Source: a virus. From it: DNA of 31,330 bases. The stretch lies in IMG/VR virus record IMGVR_UViG_3300006865_000393, positions 1 to 31,330 of that record. One strand, written 5' to 3'. Of this stretch, positions 12,368 through 19,193 are shown piece by piece (positions within the stretch are counted from its first letter, which is position 1; the number at the start of each line of letters is the position of its first letter). Under the pieces are notes generated by a model. The model saw only the letters and a list, made by a program, of their open reading frames with translations. It was not told where the DNA came from and did not search any database. Made by a program: the position numbers and the translations under genes.

Positions 12368-15163
12368 TTAATTCACCATCGCAAACTGCAAGCCCCGCGC
12401 CTTCGCTTCTCTTTGCAGCGCCTCAAAAAAGCGGCTCGGATCCTGCACCTCAAACAAATTCACATTCTGGATCAGCAAGGTATTTCCCCCCTGCCCCCCT
12501 GTGTTCCCGGAAGGCTGTAAATTCATCCTTCCGCCTTCCGCCTTCATCCTTTCACCCGCCGGCTGCACAAACACCCGCTCCCCACTGGTCAAACCCACCA
12601 TAAAGCTGTCGTTGGGGTAGCCCGGCGGCACCACAAACCCCCCGGCCGGCGTGCCGCTGGCAAAGTTTACCTTATTCCCCAGGGCGTTAGCGTTGTCCTG
12701 GGCCTTGTCCGCCCCGCCCCCGCCCTGGGCCTTGAGCGAGTTCAACAGCGACAAAAATTCGCGCAGATGACCTATCGCCTCTTTGGTAGACTCCGAAAAA
12801 TCCTGCATCCGGCTGTTAGCCCTTTTCACCGCCGCACTAATGGCATTACCGGCCGCCACCCCGGCCGCCTGCCAGCCGGCCATATCGCTTTTCATCTGGG
12901 CCGCCGTGGCGCCGTGCCCCTTTTGCAGCGCCGGCAGCGTGGTAGTGTAAATGGCCTGAAATCTCTTGTCGGCATCGTGCGTGGCCGTTTGCACATTGGC
13001 CAGGCCGGTCTGCATCTCCCCGGTCATCTCCTGGCCGGCCAGCTGTGTTGCCGCCAGGCTCTCCGGCAAATGGTTGCCCAAAAGTGTGTTTTGGGCCTCC
13101 AGGCTAGACAGCGTGCCCTCGTAAGCCTCCTTGAGCAAAGCCTGGTTTTCCTGGGCGGTCATAGCCACCGCGCTGTCCTGGCTCTGCAAACCGGCCAGCG
13201 TCTCCTGGATCGCCAGCCCCATCTCCTGCGTCACCGGCAGCACCCCGGCGTTGATCAGCTCCACCGCCTCGCCCGCCTTCAAGCCCACCAGTCCGGTCAG
13301 TTGCTCCAACTGGCCGGTCGTTTCCAGCAGGCTCATGGCCGTTTTCAGCTTTAGCTCATTCAGGTGGGCCTCATACTCCGCCTGCTCCCTGGCCCTGGCC
13401 GCCGCCGCCGCATTCTCCCGCTTCTGGTACTCCGTCTCTATGCCCGCCGTAATCTCCTGGTTCTTGGCAATGGCCTCGTTTTTGAGCTGGTCATAGTGCG
13501 CGTTCCAATACCCCAGGGCCTCATCATTTTCTTGCTGCGTCCGGGCATGCGCCCCGCTCAGCACCCACTGAATTTTATCCTGCCGCTCCTGCTCAAGCTG
13601 GGCCAGCGTCTCGGTCAGGCTGGCCGCAGCTTCGGCCTGCCTGGAGGCCGCCTCCTCCCGGATCGAAGCCAGCTGCCCCTGAAAGGCCGCCTCCCGATCC
13701 GCCTGGCCCTGCTGCAATTCGCCTATGCTGTTGTAATAATCCGCCATCCCGCTCAGCAGCCCCTGCATCATCTCCTGCCGCTGCTGCTCGGCCGCCGCCG
13801 CCTCCCGCTGCGCCTCGGCATACGCTTTGGCCTGCTCCGCCGTCAGGGTGTGGCCCTGGGCCAGCGCATCAAGCTGCTGCTTATTGGTTTCGGCCAGGCC
13901 AGCCCAGCGCTCCATTTCGGCGTTTTGACCCCGCTGCGCCTCGGTTTGCAAATAAGCCATATTCGCCGCCGCCTGCTGCAACATCACCGCCTCTTGCTGC
14001 GCCGCCGCCTGCTGCTGAATGGCCGCCGCGGCCTCAGTCGCCGCCCCCTTCAACTGCTGGTACTCATCCGCGCCCATAGCCAGGGTCGCAATCAGGCTGC
14101 CCAGGCCGGCCCGGTTTTCCTCCTCCATGCGGGCCAGCTTATCCAGCACCGCATTGTACTCTTCCACACTGTCCGTGCTCGCCACCAGCCCGGCCCGCAC
14201 CTGGTCATAATCGTGGATCGTCCCGCTCAGGGCCTGCTTTACCTCATCCAGGCTCTTGGCCAGGGCCAGCCCCTTGCCCACCGCCTGGTCGCTGGCCTGG
14301 TTATGGGCCTCAATGGCCGGCAAAGCCTCGCGGAACACATAGGCATACGCCTTGGCCCCCGCCGTCATCTGCTGCAAGCCGCTGGTCACCAGGCCCGTCA
14401 GCCCCGTCGCCTGGTCCAGCTGCACCAGCAGCCCGCCAAAGGCCGCCTGAAAATCGGCAAAGGCCGCGCTGGCCTGCTGCGCCGCCACCGTCTCCTCAGA
14501 AATGCTCCCGGCCAGGGCCAGCCCCTTCTCCAGCGCCAGCTGCCGCACCGCCGCCAGCCGCGCTTCCTTCTCGCTCAGCCCCTCGGTTGCCATAATTTCC
14601 TGCTGCCGGGCCTGCACCATGCTGCCGGTGATGTTGAAATTGTTGAGCAGCATGTCGCTGCCCTCATCCAGCAGCATCAAAAACTTCTCAAAGCTGGCCG
14701 TCTCGCCCAGGGCCGCGTTCAGCGCCTTACCCGCCTGCACGTATTTGGCCGCCTCCGTGGCGCTTTTGGCAATGCCATTATCCAGCAAGCCAAAGGCCGC
14801 CCGCGCCGCCTCCGTCTCCGAGATCGTCCCATTCGTGGCCGCCTTGATCTGGCCCATGGCCTGCTGGTACGCCTCGGTCGAGCCAAGCAGCTGCGTCAGC
14901 GCATTAGCCGCATCCTTCTGGCTGCGGGCCGCCTCCAGCGAAGCCGCCCCAAACTCCTTCAGCATGCCCGCCGCGTTCTGCACCAGGCTAAAACCGGCCA
15001 CCGCCGTTACCACCTGGCCCACGCTCAGGCCAAAGCCCTTATTGCCCTTCTCCGCCTCGCCGGTCTCCTTGGCAAAATCCTTCACCGACACCCCGGCCTG
15101 CTTGAGCGAGCTAATCAACTGGCGGGCATCGCCGCTAATGATTATTTCTATCTTTTCAGCCAT
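12368..15163 (-). CDS. tail tape measure protein, 931 aa
   Basis: By far the longest gene, as expected for the protein that sets tail length. The N-terminus (IEIIISGDARQLISSLKQAG) is typical of tape measure proteins, and a hydrophobic stretch follows at about residues 50-75. Residues 90-330 are Ala-rich helices resembling the TMP minor-tail domain (LTQLLGSTEAYQQAMGQIKA). A very long Gln/Glu/Ala-rich helical region (about 340-650) follows. The C-terminal third has a Gly-rich turn and ends FEALQREAKARGLQFAMVN. Near the C-terminus MKAEGGRMNLQPSG is encoded by a TTCATCC/TTCCGCC heptamer repeat. Start ATG at 15163. The gene abuts the divergent promoter of the toxin-antitoxin cassette. Confidence 0.9.
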   Translation of the reverse strand: MAEKIEIIISGDARQLISSLKQAGVSVKDFAKETGEAEKGNKGFGLSVGQVVTAVAGFSLVQNAAGMLKEFGAASLEAARSQKDAANALTQLLGSTEAYQQAMGQIKAATNGTISETEAARAAFGLLDNGIAKSATEAAKYVQAGKALNAALGETASFEKFLMLLDEGSDMLLNNFNITGSMVQARQQEIMATEGLSEKEARLAAVRQLALEKGLALAGSISEETVAAQQASAAFADFQAAFGGLLVQLDQATGLTGLVTSGLQQMTAGAKAYAYVFREALPAIEAHNQASDQAVGKGLALAKSLDEVKQALSGTIHDYDQVRAGLVASTDSVEEYNAVLDKLARMEEENRAGLGSLIATLAMGADEYQQLKGAATEAAAAIQQQAAAQQEAVMLQQAAANMAYLQTEAQRGQNAEMERWAGLAETNKQQLDALAQGHTLTAEQAKAYAEAQREAAAAEQQRQEMMQGLLSGMADYYNSIGELQQGQADREAAFQGQLASIREEAASRQAEAAASLTETLAQLEQERQDKIQWVLSGAHARTQQENDEALGYWNAHYDQLKNEAIAKNQEITAGIETEYQKRENAAAAARAREQAEYEAHLNELKLKTAMSLLETTGQLEQLTGLVGLKAGEAVELINAGVLPVTQEMGLAIQETLAGLQSQDSAVAMTAQENQALLKEAYEGTLSSLEAQNTLLGNHLPESLAATQLAGQEMTGEMQTGLANVQTATHDADKRFQAIYTTTLPALQKGHGATAAQMKSDMAGWQAAGVAAGNAISAAVKRANSRMQDFSESTKEAIGHLREFLSLLNSLKAQGGGGADKAQDNANALGNKVNFASGTPAGGFVVPPGYPNDSFMVGLTSGERVFVQPAGERMKAEGGRMNLQPSGNTGGQGGNTLLIQNVNLFEVQDPSRFFEALQREAKARGLQFAMVN

Positions 15164-15167
15164 TGTC

Positions 15168-15196
15168 TTGCCAAAAGCCCTTTACCATTGTACAAT
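15168..15196 (+). promoter_or_regulatory. sigma-70-type promoter for the toxin-antitoxin cassette
   Basis: TTGCCA (15168-15173) and TACAAT (15191-15196) with a 17-bp spacer, each one base from consensus. Transcription would start near 15203, only about 8 bases before the ATG at 15211, so the first gene would be nearly leaderless. It reads away from the tape-measure gene. Confidence 0.65.
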
Positions 15197-15210
15197 ATCC
15201 CCGTACAACT

Positions 15211-15372
15211 ATGGATGGTATCACCGCCCTCTATTTCTTCCTGCTCCGGCTGGCCGCCGCCCCGTTTCGTCCCCAGCCCGGCAGCCTCATCTTTTCCCGC
15301 GCCGGCAGCCTCATTATCTGGGGCCTGCTGCTTCTGCTTCTGGCCCTACTGTGTTGGAGCGGTCCAAAATAA
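15211..15372 (+). CDS. small membrane protein, first gene of the toxin-antitoxin cassette, 53 aa
   Basis: ATG at 15211 is about 8 bases from the predicted transcription start and has no Shine-Dalgarno; an ATG at 15163 would be antisense to the tape-measure start and lies upstream of the promoter. The product has a short hydrophobic N-terminal segment (ITALYFFLLRLAA) and a second, strong helix at residues 31-49 (LIIWGLLLLLLALLCW). It ends 10 bases before the antitoxin start. It could be a membrane partner of the cassette or a separate toxin-like peptide; neither is shown. Confidence 0.5.
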   Translation: MDGITALYFFLLRLAAAPFRPQPGSLIFSRAGSLIIWGLLLLLLALLCWSGPK

Positions 15373-15382
15373 AAGGAGAACT

Positions 15383-15670
15383 ATGACTATTCAAACCACC
15401 TACTCCCAGGCCCGCGCCGGCCTGGCTAAACTTCTGGATCGCGTCGCCGCCGACCGCGAAGTCGTCATTATCGAACGGCGCAAAGGCGAAGCCGTCGCCC
15501 TCATCGCCGCCGCTGAACTGGCCGGCCTCCTGGAAACCGCCCACCTCTTGCGCTCCCCGGCCAACGCCCGCCGTCTGCTCACTGCCCTGGCCCGTGTGCC
15601 GGAGCAAACAGTCCCCCCGCAAACCATCGCCGAGCTGCGCCGCGAGGTGGCCCTTGACGACGCCGGGTAA
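15383..15670 (+). CDS. Phd/YefM-family antitoxin, 95 aa
   Basis: ATG at 15383 follows AAAGGAG. The N-terminal 50 residues (TTYSQARAGLAKLLDRVAAD, then REVVIIERRKGEAVALIAA) match the PhdYefM antitoxin fold: a helix-containing dimerisation domain and the E-R-R-K-G-E-A-V-A-L-I strand, which also bind the operator. The C-terminal region (residues about 52-95) would cover the toxin. The toxin start overlaps its 3' end, so the pair is translationally coupled. Antitoxins of this family usually repress their own promoter, here probably 15168-15196. Confidence 0.85.
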   Translation: MTIQTTYSQARAGLAKLLDRVAADREVVIIERRKGEAVALIAAAELAGLLETAHLLRSPANARRLLTALARVPEQTVPPQTIAELRREVALDDAG

Positions 15671-15935
15671 ACCTGAACGCGCCGCCGTCTTTCATCCTGA
15701 ATTTCGTGAAGATTTACGCTTCTGGGTAGAAACCGACCGGAAAACCGCTCTGCGCATCTTCACCCTCATCGAAGCCGTTATGCGCGACCCCTTCACCGGC
15801 ATGGGCAAACCCGAACCACTCAAATATTTGGGATCAGGCGTCTGGTCGCGCCGCATCACTCAGGAACACCGCCTGGTCTATGTCGTCGCTTCTGAGCGCA
15901 TTGATTTCATCCAGGCCCGCTACCACTACGAGTAA
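15654..15935 (+). CDS. yoeB: YoeB/Txe-family mRNA endonuclease toxin, 93 aa
   Basis: The match starts at FHPEFREDLRFWVETDRKTA and runs through GKPEPLKYLGSGVWSRRITQ and EHRLVYVV to the terminal RYHYE. The known catalytic residues of E. coli YoeB (E46, R65, H83, Y84) align with E54, R73, H91 and Y92 here, so it should be active as a ribosome-dependent RNase. I chose a TTG start at 15654 (GCGAGG upstream), 17 bases before the antitoxin stop; a GTG at 15594 would add 20 residues of poor composition. The last 10 bases overlap the end of the convergent chaperone frame. Confidence 0.85.
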   Translation: MTTPGKPERAAVFHPEFREDLRFWVETDRKTALRIFTLIEAVMRDPFTGMGKPEPLKYLGSGVWSRRITQEHRLVYVVASERIDFIQARYHYE

Positions 15936-16219
15936 TCCGCTTCGCCTCGCCACTGCTCCACCTCCGCGCACAGCGCCGCCCACTGTGGGTACTCCTCACT
16001 CCACTCAAACAGCTTCTTGGCCCTGGCCGCCGCCGCCCGGCTGCTAAACGCCTGCCACACCGCCAGCGCCGCCTCCGCCTCGCGCATCACCCGCAGCGGC
16101 TGCTCAAAATAGCCGCCGGCGTAAGGCAAGCCCCACTTCTCAAACTTCCAGGCCAGCGCCAGGCTGTGGGGCGGCTCTTTCACCCGCCCCAGAGCGTAAT
16201 CGGCGCTGGCCGTTAAGAG
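15926..16219 (-). CDS. tail assembly chaperone T-like segment, expressed as a -1 frameshift extension
   Basis: Open frame of 97 codons in the -1 frame relative to the upstream G-like gene. It begins at the slippery site (LLTASADYALGRVKEPPHSL and on) and stops at TAG 15926-15928. It has no ATG; a GTG at 16183 would give an 85-residue free protein but has no convincing ribosome-binding site. The sequence is Trp/Ala/Glu-rich and helical, as in the T domains that recruit the tape-measure protein. Location between tail-tube and tape-measure genes fits exactly. The frameshifted product would have about 110 + 97 residues. Confidence 0.75.
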   Translation of the reverse strand, partial: LLTASADYALGRVKEPPHSLALAWKFEKWGLPYAGGYFEQPLRVMREAEAALAVWQAFSSRAAAARAKKLFEWSEEYPQWAALCAEVEQWRGEADYS

Positions 16220-16548
16220 TTTTTTACCGTAGGAGGGTTCAGCGCCTTCTCCAGGCCGTCATAATAAACCGTCTTCAGCAGCCAGTTATACACCTGCAGC
16301 GGCCACTCTCCAACCCCCCCTTTTTCCCCCCCGTTTACGGGGGGGGTAGGGGGGGTGAGGGCCGGCAGCCCTTCAATCTTTTCGCACACCGCAATGCAGC
16401 CATACAGTAAGCCGGTGTTGTGGCTCACCTTATCCCCCGCCTCGCGGTAGGCCGCCCAAAACGCCTCATTGTGCTTAATCAACCACTCGCTGGGGAAGGT
16501 AATCTTCACCTGCTCAAAGCCCTTCACCGGGCAAATCTCCGTCCTCAT
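16213..16548 (-). CDS. tail assembly chaperone (lambda G-like), 111 aa
   Basis: Lies directly upstream of the tape-measure region and downstream of the tail-tube genes, the position of gpG-type chaperones that coat the tape measure during tail assembly. I chose ATG at 16548 behind GGAG; an in-frame TTG at 16551 is adjacent. The product is MRTEICPVKGFEQVKITFPS at the start and has two helical regions. Residues 65-81 (TPPTPPVNGGEKGGVG) come from a GC-rich palindrome inserted in frame. The last codons are GTA AAA AAC TCT TAA, which contain the slippery heptamer A AAA AAC just before the stop. Confidence 0.8.
   Translation of the reverse strand: MRTEICPVKGFEQVKITFPSEWLIKHNEAFWAAYREAGDKVSHNTGLLYGCIAVCEKIEGLPALTPPTPPVNGGEKGGVGEWPLQVYNWLLKTVYYDGLEKALNPPTVKNS
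16219..16225 (-). promoter_or_regulatory. programmed -1 ribosomal frameshift site, A AAA AAC
   Basis: Zero-frame codons AAA AAC preceded by A, two codons before the TAA of the G-like gene. Slipping back one base puts the ribosome in the T-like frame, which is open for 97 codons. The sequence is the canonical X XXY YYZ heptamer used by lambda-type G/GT genes (their version is G GGA AAG). A GGGGCGG/CCGCCCC hairpin (16190-16168) lies 28 bases downstream, further than a usual stimulator. Confidence 0.8.
16314..16360 (+). repeat. GC-rich palindromic element in frame inside the chaperone gene
   Basis: CCCCCCGTTTACGGGGGGGG hairpin and a GGGGGGGTGAGG tail on the + strand, although the gene is on the - strand. 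Encodes a Pro/Gly insert in the G-like protein. Confidence 0.8.
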
Positions 16549-16564
16549 CAAAACTCCAAATTAA

Positions 16565-16683
16565 GTAGTTGGAAAAAGTCAAGCCAGAGCATGATAGTCA
16601 GAATATAAGGATCAAAATCCTTCAATTCTGCCGATCTTGCTCTAAACTTTTGGCAGTCTGACTACTGAACTCTGGCTAACTAC
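16565..16683 (-). ncRNA. candidate branched structured RNA between tail-tube and chaperone genes
   Basis: Nested inverted repeats: GTAGTT (16565-16570) / AACTAC (16678-16683); GCCAGAG (16583-16589) / CTCTGGC (16670-16676); TAGTCAGA (16595-16602) / TCTGACTA (16657-16664). Inside the closed loop are two further hairpins: AAGGAT (16607-16612) / ATCCTT (16617-16622) and CTGCC (16628-16632) / GGCAG (16652-16656). The result is a three-way junction on a long interrupted stem. It has no T-tract, so it is not a simple terminator. It starts at the tail-tube stop codon and ends before the chaperone ribosome-binding site. Possible roles are mRNA stabilisation or dosage control between the highly expressed tube gene and the chaperone gene; a small insertion element is the alternative. 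Confidence 0.5.
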
Positions 16684-17117
16684 GCTACTGTCCCATACGC
16701 CGGCAGCGATTGCCCGGCGGCGATGGCCAATTTGACCTCAAACATCTGCTTGCCATCCAACTCCGCCGTCACCTTGTATGCTGTGGTCACATACTCCCCG
16801 CTGATCTTGGGGTCGCCGGTCGTGGGCGCGGCGTTGTTGCCATATTGAAACTCAACCGTTTTCACGTGGGTATCATCCCCCACCGCGTTTTTGAACATAT
16901 TATGAATGGTCGCGCTCCAGCTTCCCTTCAACGTTACCGGCGCATCCGCCCGCCCCGAAACGTAGCTCTTAACCTGGTTGTTAAAGCCGCCCACCTCAAT
17001 CTCATCAAACTGCAGCGGGATGCCTTCCGTCTCGGTGATCTGAGCCGAAATATCGGTCGCCACCAGCGACTCGTTATCCACGATGACTTTAGTAAAAAGA
17101 CCTTTTCTTGCTGACAT
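16680..17117 (-). CDS. major tail (tube) protein, 145 aa
   Basis: Start ATG at 17117 behind AAAGGAG. The 145-residue beta-rich product (MSARKGLFTKVIVDNESLVA and on) contains LQFDEIEVGGFNNQVKSYVSGRADAPVTLKG and VKTVEFQYGNNAAP, typical of small siphovirus tube proteins that stack around the tape measure. It lies between tail-completion genes and chaperones. It is clearly related to the gene immediately upstream (MSARKGL start; DEIE, FNN/YNN, VK and YGNNA/PP in the same order). Confidence 0.8.
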   Translation of the reverse strand: MSARKGLFTKVIVDNESLVATDISAQITETEGIPLQFDEIEVGGFNNQVKSYVSGRADAPVTLKGSWSATIHNMFKNAVGDDTHVKTVEFQYGNNAAPTTGDPKISGEYVTTAYKVTAELDGKQMFEVKLAIAAGQSLPAYGTVA

Positions 17118-17139
17118 TGTTTCTCCTTTAAATATGGAG

Positions 17140-17206
17140 TAAGCAGTAGGGAGTAGGGAGTAGGGTTTTCTTCCCCTTACTCCTTACTCCTTACTCCCTA
17201 CTTCCT
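17140..17206. repeat. 7-bp tandem repeats forming an inverted repeat
   Basis: GGAGTAGGGAGTAGGG and CTTACTCCTTACTCCTTACT arms around a TTTTCTT centre between the two tail-tube genes. Confidence 0.75.
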
Positions 17207-17917
17207 GCTAAAAATCACGGCAAAATCAAAACTGACCGCCGTGCCCGTTACATCATATAAAACCCGGACATAGCGATCTACTGACCCGCCGACGGCTTGC
17301 CGTTCAGCCCCAACCGCCGCGCCATCCAGGCTGAAGGTGATCAAATCAGCCCAGACCGCATTATCCGGCGAGTGCTGAATTTTGACCGAAATCGTATCCC
17401 CGGCGCTCACCCCGGTTAAAAACAGATAGCCCACCGCCCCATTCGTCGAGGCCGCCAGGTTATCCACGCTGGCCGTCTGCCCATCGGCGCTCACCCCGGC
17501 CAGGTTAGCCAGCAGCACGCCCCACTCCAGCGGCGTGCCAATACTCTTCAAACTGGCCTTGCTCACAATCGCCGCATCCAGGCTGCTGTTAACCGCATAA
17601 TTGCTTTGGTGCACCGGCATCGCACAGGCAATGTCGCCCACCGCCGGCGGAGCATTGTTGCCGTAAGCCACCCCGGCCACCTTATTCACCCCCACCGTCT
17701 TTAACGCCTGGTGGCTGCCGCCCTCGGCCTTATTAAAAAAGCCCTCAAACTCAAGGCTGCCCTCGCCCCGGCCACACAAGTAGCCCTTCACCGGGTTGTT
17801 ATAAGCCCCGGCCTCAATCTCATCATAGGCCGCCCCCGCCTCCACATTGCTGCTGTACGGCGTCAGGTGATAGCCATCCAACCAAAATTGCAAATATAAC
17901 CCTTTTCGTGCGCTCAT
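17198..17917 (-). CDS. second tail tube-like protein with extra C-terminal domain, 239 aa
   Basis: The first 110 residues are homologous to the downstream tube protein (MSARKGLYLQFWLDGYHLTP; YDEIEAGAYNNPVKGYLCGR; VAGVAYGNNAPP). The last 80 residues add a domain (SVDNLAASTNGAVGYLFLTG, ISVKIQHSPDNAVWADLITF, DRYVRVLYDVTGTAVSFDFA). Its beta strands and I-x-H-S-x-D-x-x-x-W pattern resemble discoidin/jelly-roll-like decoration domains of phage tail tubes. Two tube subunits or a tube plus decoration protein are both possible. Start ATG at 17917 behind GGAAAG. Confidence 0.75.
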   Translation of the reverse strand: MSARKGLYLQFWLDGYHLTPYSSNVEAGAAYDEIEAGAYNNPVKGYLCGRGEGSLEFEGFFNKAEGGSHQALKTVGVNKVAGVAYGNNAPPAVGDIACAMPVHQSNYAVNSSLDAAIVSKASLKSIGTPLEWGVLLANLAGVSADGQTASVDNLAASTNGAVGYLFLTGVSAGDTISVKIQHSPDNAVWADLITFSLDGAAVGAERQAVGGSVDRYVRVLYDVTGTAVSFDFAVIFSRK

Positions 17918-17927
17918 GCTTTCCTTT

Positions 17928-17964
17928 CCCCCCTCTCCTCTCCGGAGAGGGGCCGGAGGTGAGG
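17928..17964 (+). repeat. GC-rich palindromic element, intergenic
   Basis: CCCCTCTCCTCTCCGGAGAG followed by GGGCCGGAGGTGAGG, between two - strand tail genes, in the common + orientation. Confidence 0.8.
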
Positions 17965-17965
17965 T

Positions 17966-18415
17966 TTAATCCTCCACCTCCACTTTCACCGGGATCAGCT
18001 CAATTAGATAATCGCTACCACCCAGGTTGCCCTCAATAATCTGCGATGGCCCGTTGTAATCAATCGAAAACCAGGCCCCGGCATAACTCTTGTTGGCGGC
18101 CAGCACGTCGGCAATAGCCTTTTCAAGCAAGTCTATACAATCTTCGGCGTCGGCTTCGCTCCACCCTGCCCCCGGATCGGCGTACAACACCCACGTCTGA
18201 ACCAACAAACTAAATTCATTTTCATAGGCGGTGGTGTAACCGGCATGCTTCCGGCCCGACCCGGCGCTGGTCACCAGCACTACCGGACTTTGCCCCTCAA
18301 AATCACCCACCTTATGGTCATACACCGCCTGCGCCGGCTTCCCCGCCCCAGTCAACTCGGTGGTGAACAACTCAGCCAGCGCCTTCCGCACTGTCGCCCT
18401 ATTTGTTGCTGCCAT
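17966..18415 (-). CDS. tail terminator / neck protein, 149 aa
   Basis: Follows the gp10-like gene and precedes the tube genes, where tail-terminator (gpU-like) proteins lie. The 149-residue product (MAATNRATVRKALAELFTTE) has the expected alpha/beta plan. The strand SPVVLVTSAGSGRKHAGYTT leads into the strand ENEFSLLVQTWVLYADPG, a helix follows (ADAEDCIDLLEKAIADVLAA), and the C-terminal strand is YLIELIPVKVEVED. Start ATG at 18415 behind AAGGA. The function is inferred mainly from gene order and fold-like pattern. Confidence 0.65.
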   Translation of the reverse strand: MAATNRATVRKALAELFTTELTGAGKPAQAVYDHKVGDFEGQSPVVLVTSAGSGRKHAGYTTAYENEFSLLVQTWVLYADPGAGWSEADAEDCIDLLEKAIADVLAANKSYAGAWFSIDYNGPSQIIEGNLGGSDYLIELIPVKVEVED

Positions 18416-18426
18416 TAATCCTTCTT

Positions 18427-18467
18427 CCTCCCCTCTCCTCGCGTTAAAAGAGGGGTTGGGGGTGAGG
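18427..18467 (+). repeat. GC-rich palindromic element, intergenic
   Basis: CTCCCCTCTCCTCGCGTTAA with an AGAGGGGTTGGGGGTGAGG right side between two - strand neck genes; one arm is imperfect. Confidence 0.75.
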
Positions 18468-18468
18468 T

Positions 18469-18852
18469 CTACTCCGCCACTTCCTGCGCCATCTGCCGCA
18501 CCAGGTTACGATAATGCACCTCAGCCCGCTGCCGGGCGATGCGATAAAAGGCATGCCCCCCGCCGCGAGCGTGTTCAACCTGGCCGTACTCAGCCGGCCG
18601 CGCCCTGGTCCGCGGGTTCACCGAACCGGGATCAATAAAGACCAGCCCTCGTACCCCGGTCACCGTCATGCGATGGCTGGCTCGCAGCGCCCCCGTATCC
18701 ACGTGGGTCTGTTTCACTGCCTCAGCATGGGTAAAGATGGTCACCTCTTTGATGATCCGCCCAAACACCCCATCTGGCTCAAGCATCGCTATCCGCTCAT
18801 TGTTGCGAGCCAGCGCCTCCTGGATACCCCGGATCGTCAAATCAATCGTCAT
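18469..18852 (-). CDS. HK97 gp10-like head-tail joining protein, 127 aa
   Basis: Contains HVDTGALRASHRM at residues 50-62, the D-T-G-x-L-R-x-S signature of HK97 gp10-like proteins. A strand VTGVRGLVFIDPGS and YGQVEHARGGGHAFYRIA follow, as in that family. A start overlap ATGA (18849-18852) couples it to the upstream head-closure gene. Expected role: connector between head and tail. Confidence 0.8.
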   Translation of the reverse strand: MTIDLTIRGIQEALARNNERIAMLEPDGVFGRIIKEVTIFTHAEAVKQTHVDTGALRASHRMTVTGVRGLVFIDPGSVNPRTRARPAEYGQVEHARGGGHAFYRIARQRAEVHYRNLVRQMAQEVAE

Positions 18853-19193
18853 CGCTTCAGGTCCTCGACCACTAGATGAAGAAACTTGCCTTGTCCTGAG
18901 TCTGTCGAAGGGTCAAAGGTCCACTCAGCCACACTCTTGATGGGATATTCCTTCGTTCCTACCACCAGCACATCACCCTCAACAATATCCAGAGGGCCAT
19001 CCACAAAGCTTTGCAAGACCTCGTGTGGCGTCTTTAGTTGCATCCGCTGTTGAATTTCTGCGCTCACCGGGTCCAGCGGCGTGCATTTAAGCGAGGCAAT
19101 ATAGGTCATCGGCGCGCCCTTTTTACCCGCCACCATCGTCGCCCGTTTGGTACTGGCCGTCACCGTCGCCAGCCGGCTAAAGCTAGCGCTCAT
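18849..19193 (-). CDS. head closure / neck protein, 114 aa
   Basis: Starts at ATG 19193 inside the 3' end of the connector gene and ends overlapping the gp10-like gene. The product is beta-rich: the strand APMTYIASLKCTPLDP comes first, and the centre is FVDGPLDIVEGDVLVVGTKE, the pattern of phage head-closure (gp16/gp9-like) proteins. The near-C-terminal FDPSTDSGQGKF is encoded at 18889-18914 by a common repeat of the form CTTGTCCTGAGTCTGTCGAA, found widely in bacterial genomes, so the original ending was probably altered. Confidence 0.65.
   Translation of the reverse strand: MSASFSRLATVTASTKRATMVAGKKGAPMTYIASLKCTPLDPVSAEIQQRMQLKTPHEVLQSFVDGPLDIVEGDVLVVGTKEYPIKSVAEWTFDPSTDSGQGKFLHLVVEDLKR

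Noticed and set aside
15594-15653. Longer toxin starting at GTG 15594
   Set aside because: The added 20 residues (MCRSKQSPRKPSPSCAARWP) are the antitoxin gene read in another frame and do not match the toxin family.
13364-15670. Very long + strand open frame opposite the tape-measure gene
   Set aside because: It is the antisense shadow of a Gly/Ala/Gln-rich high-GC gene; its composition is Arg/Leu/His-rich with no domain. Only its last part, from 15383, is a real gene (the antitoxin).
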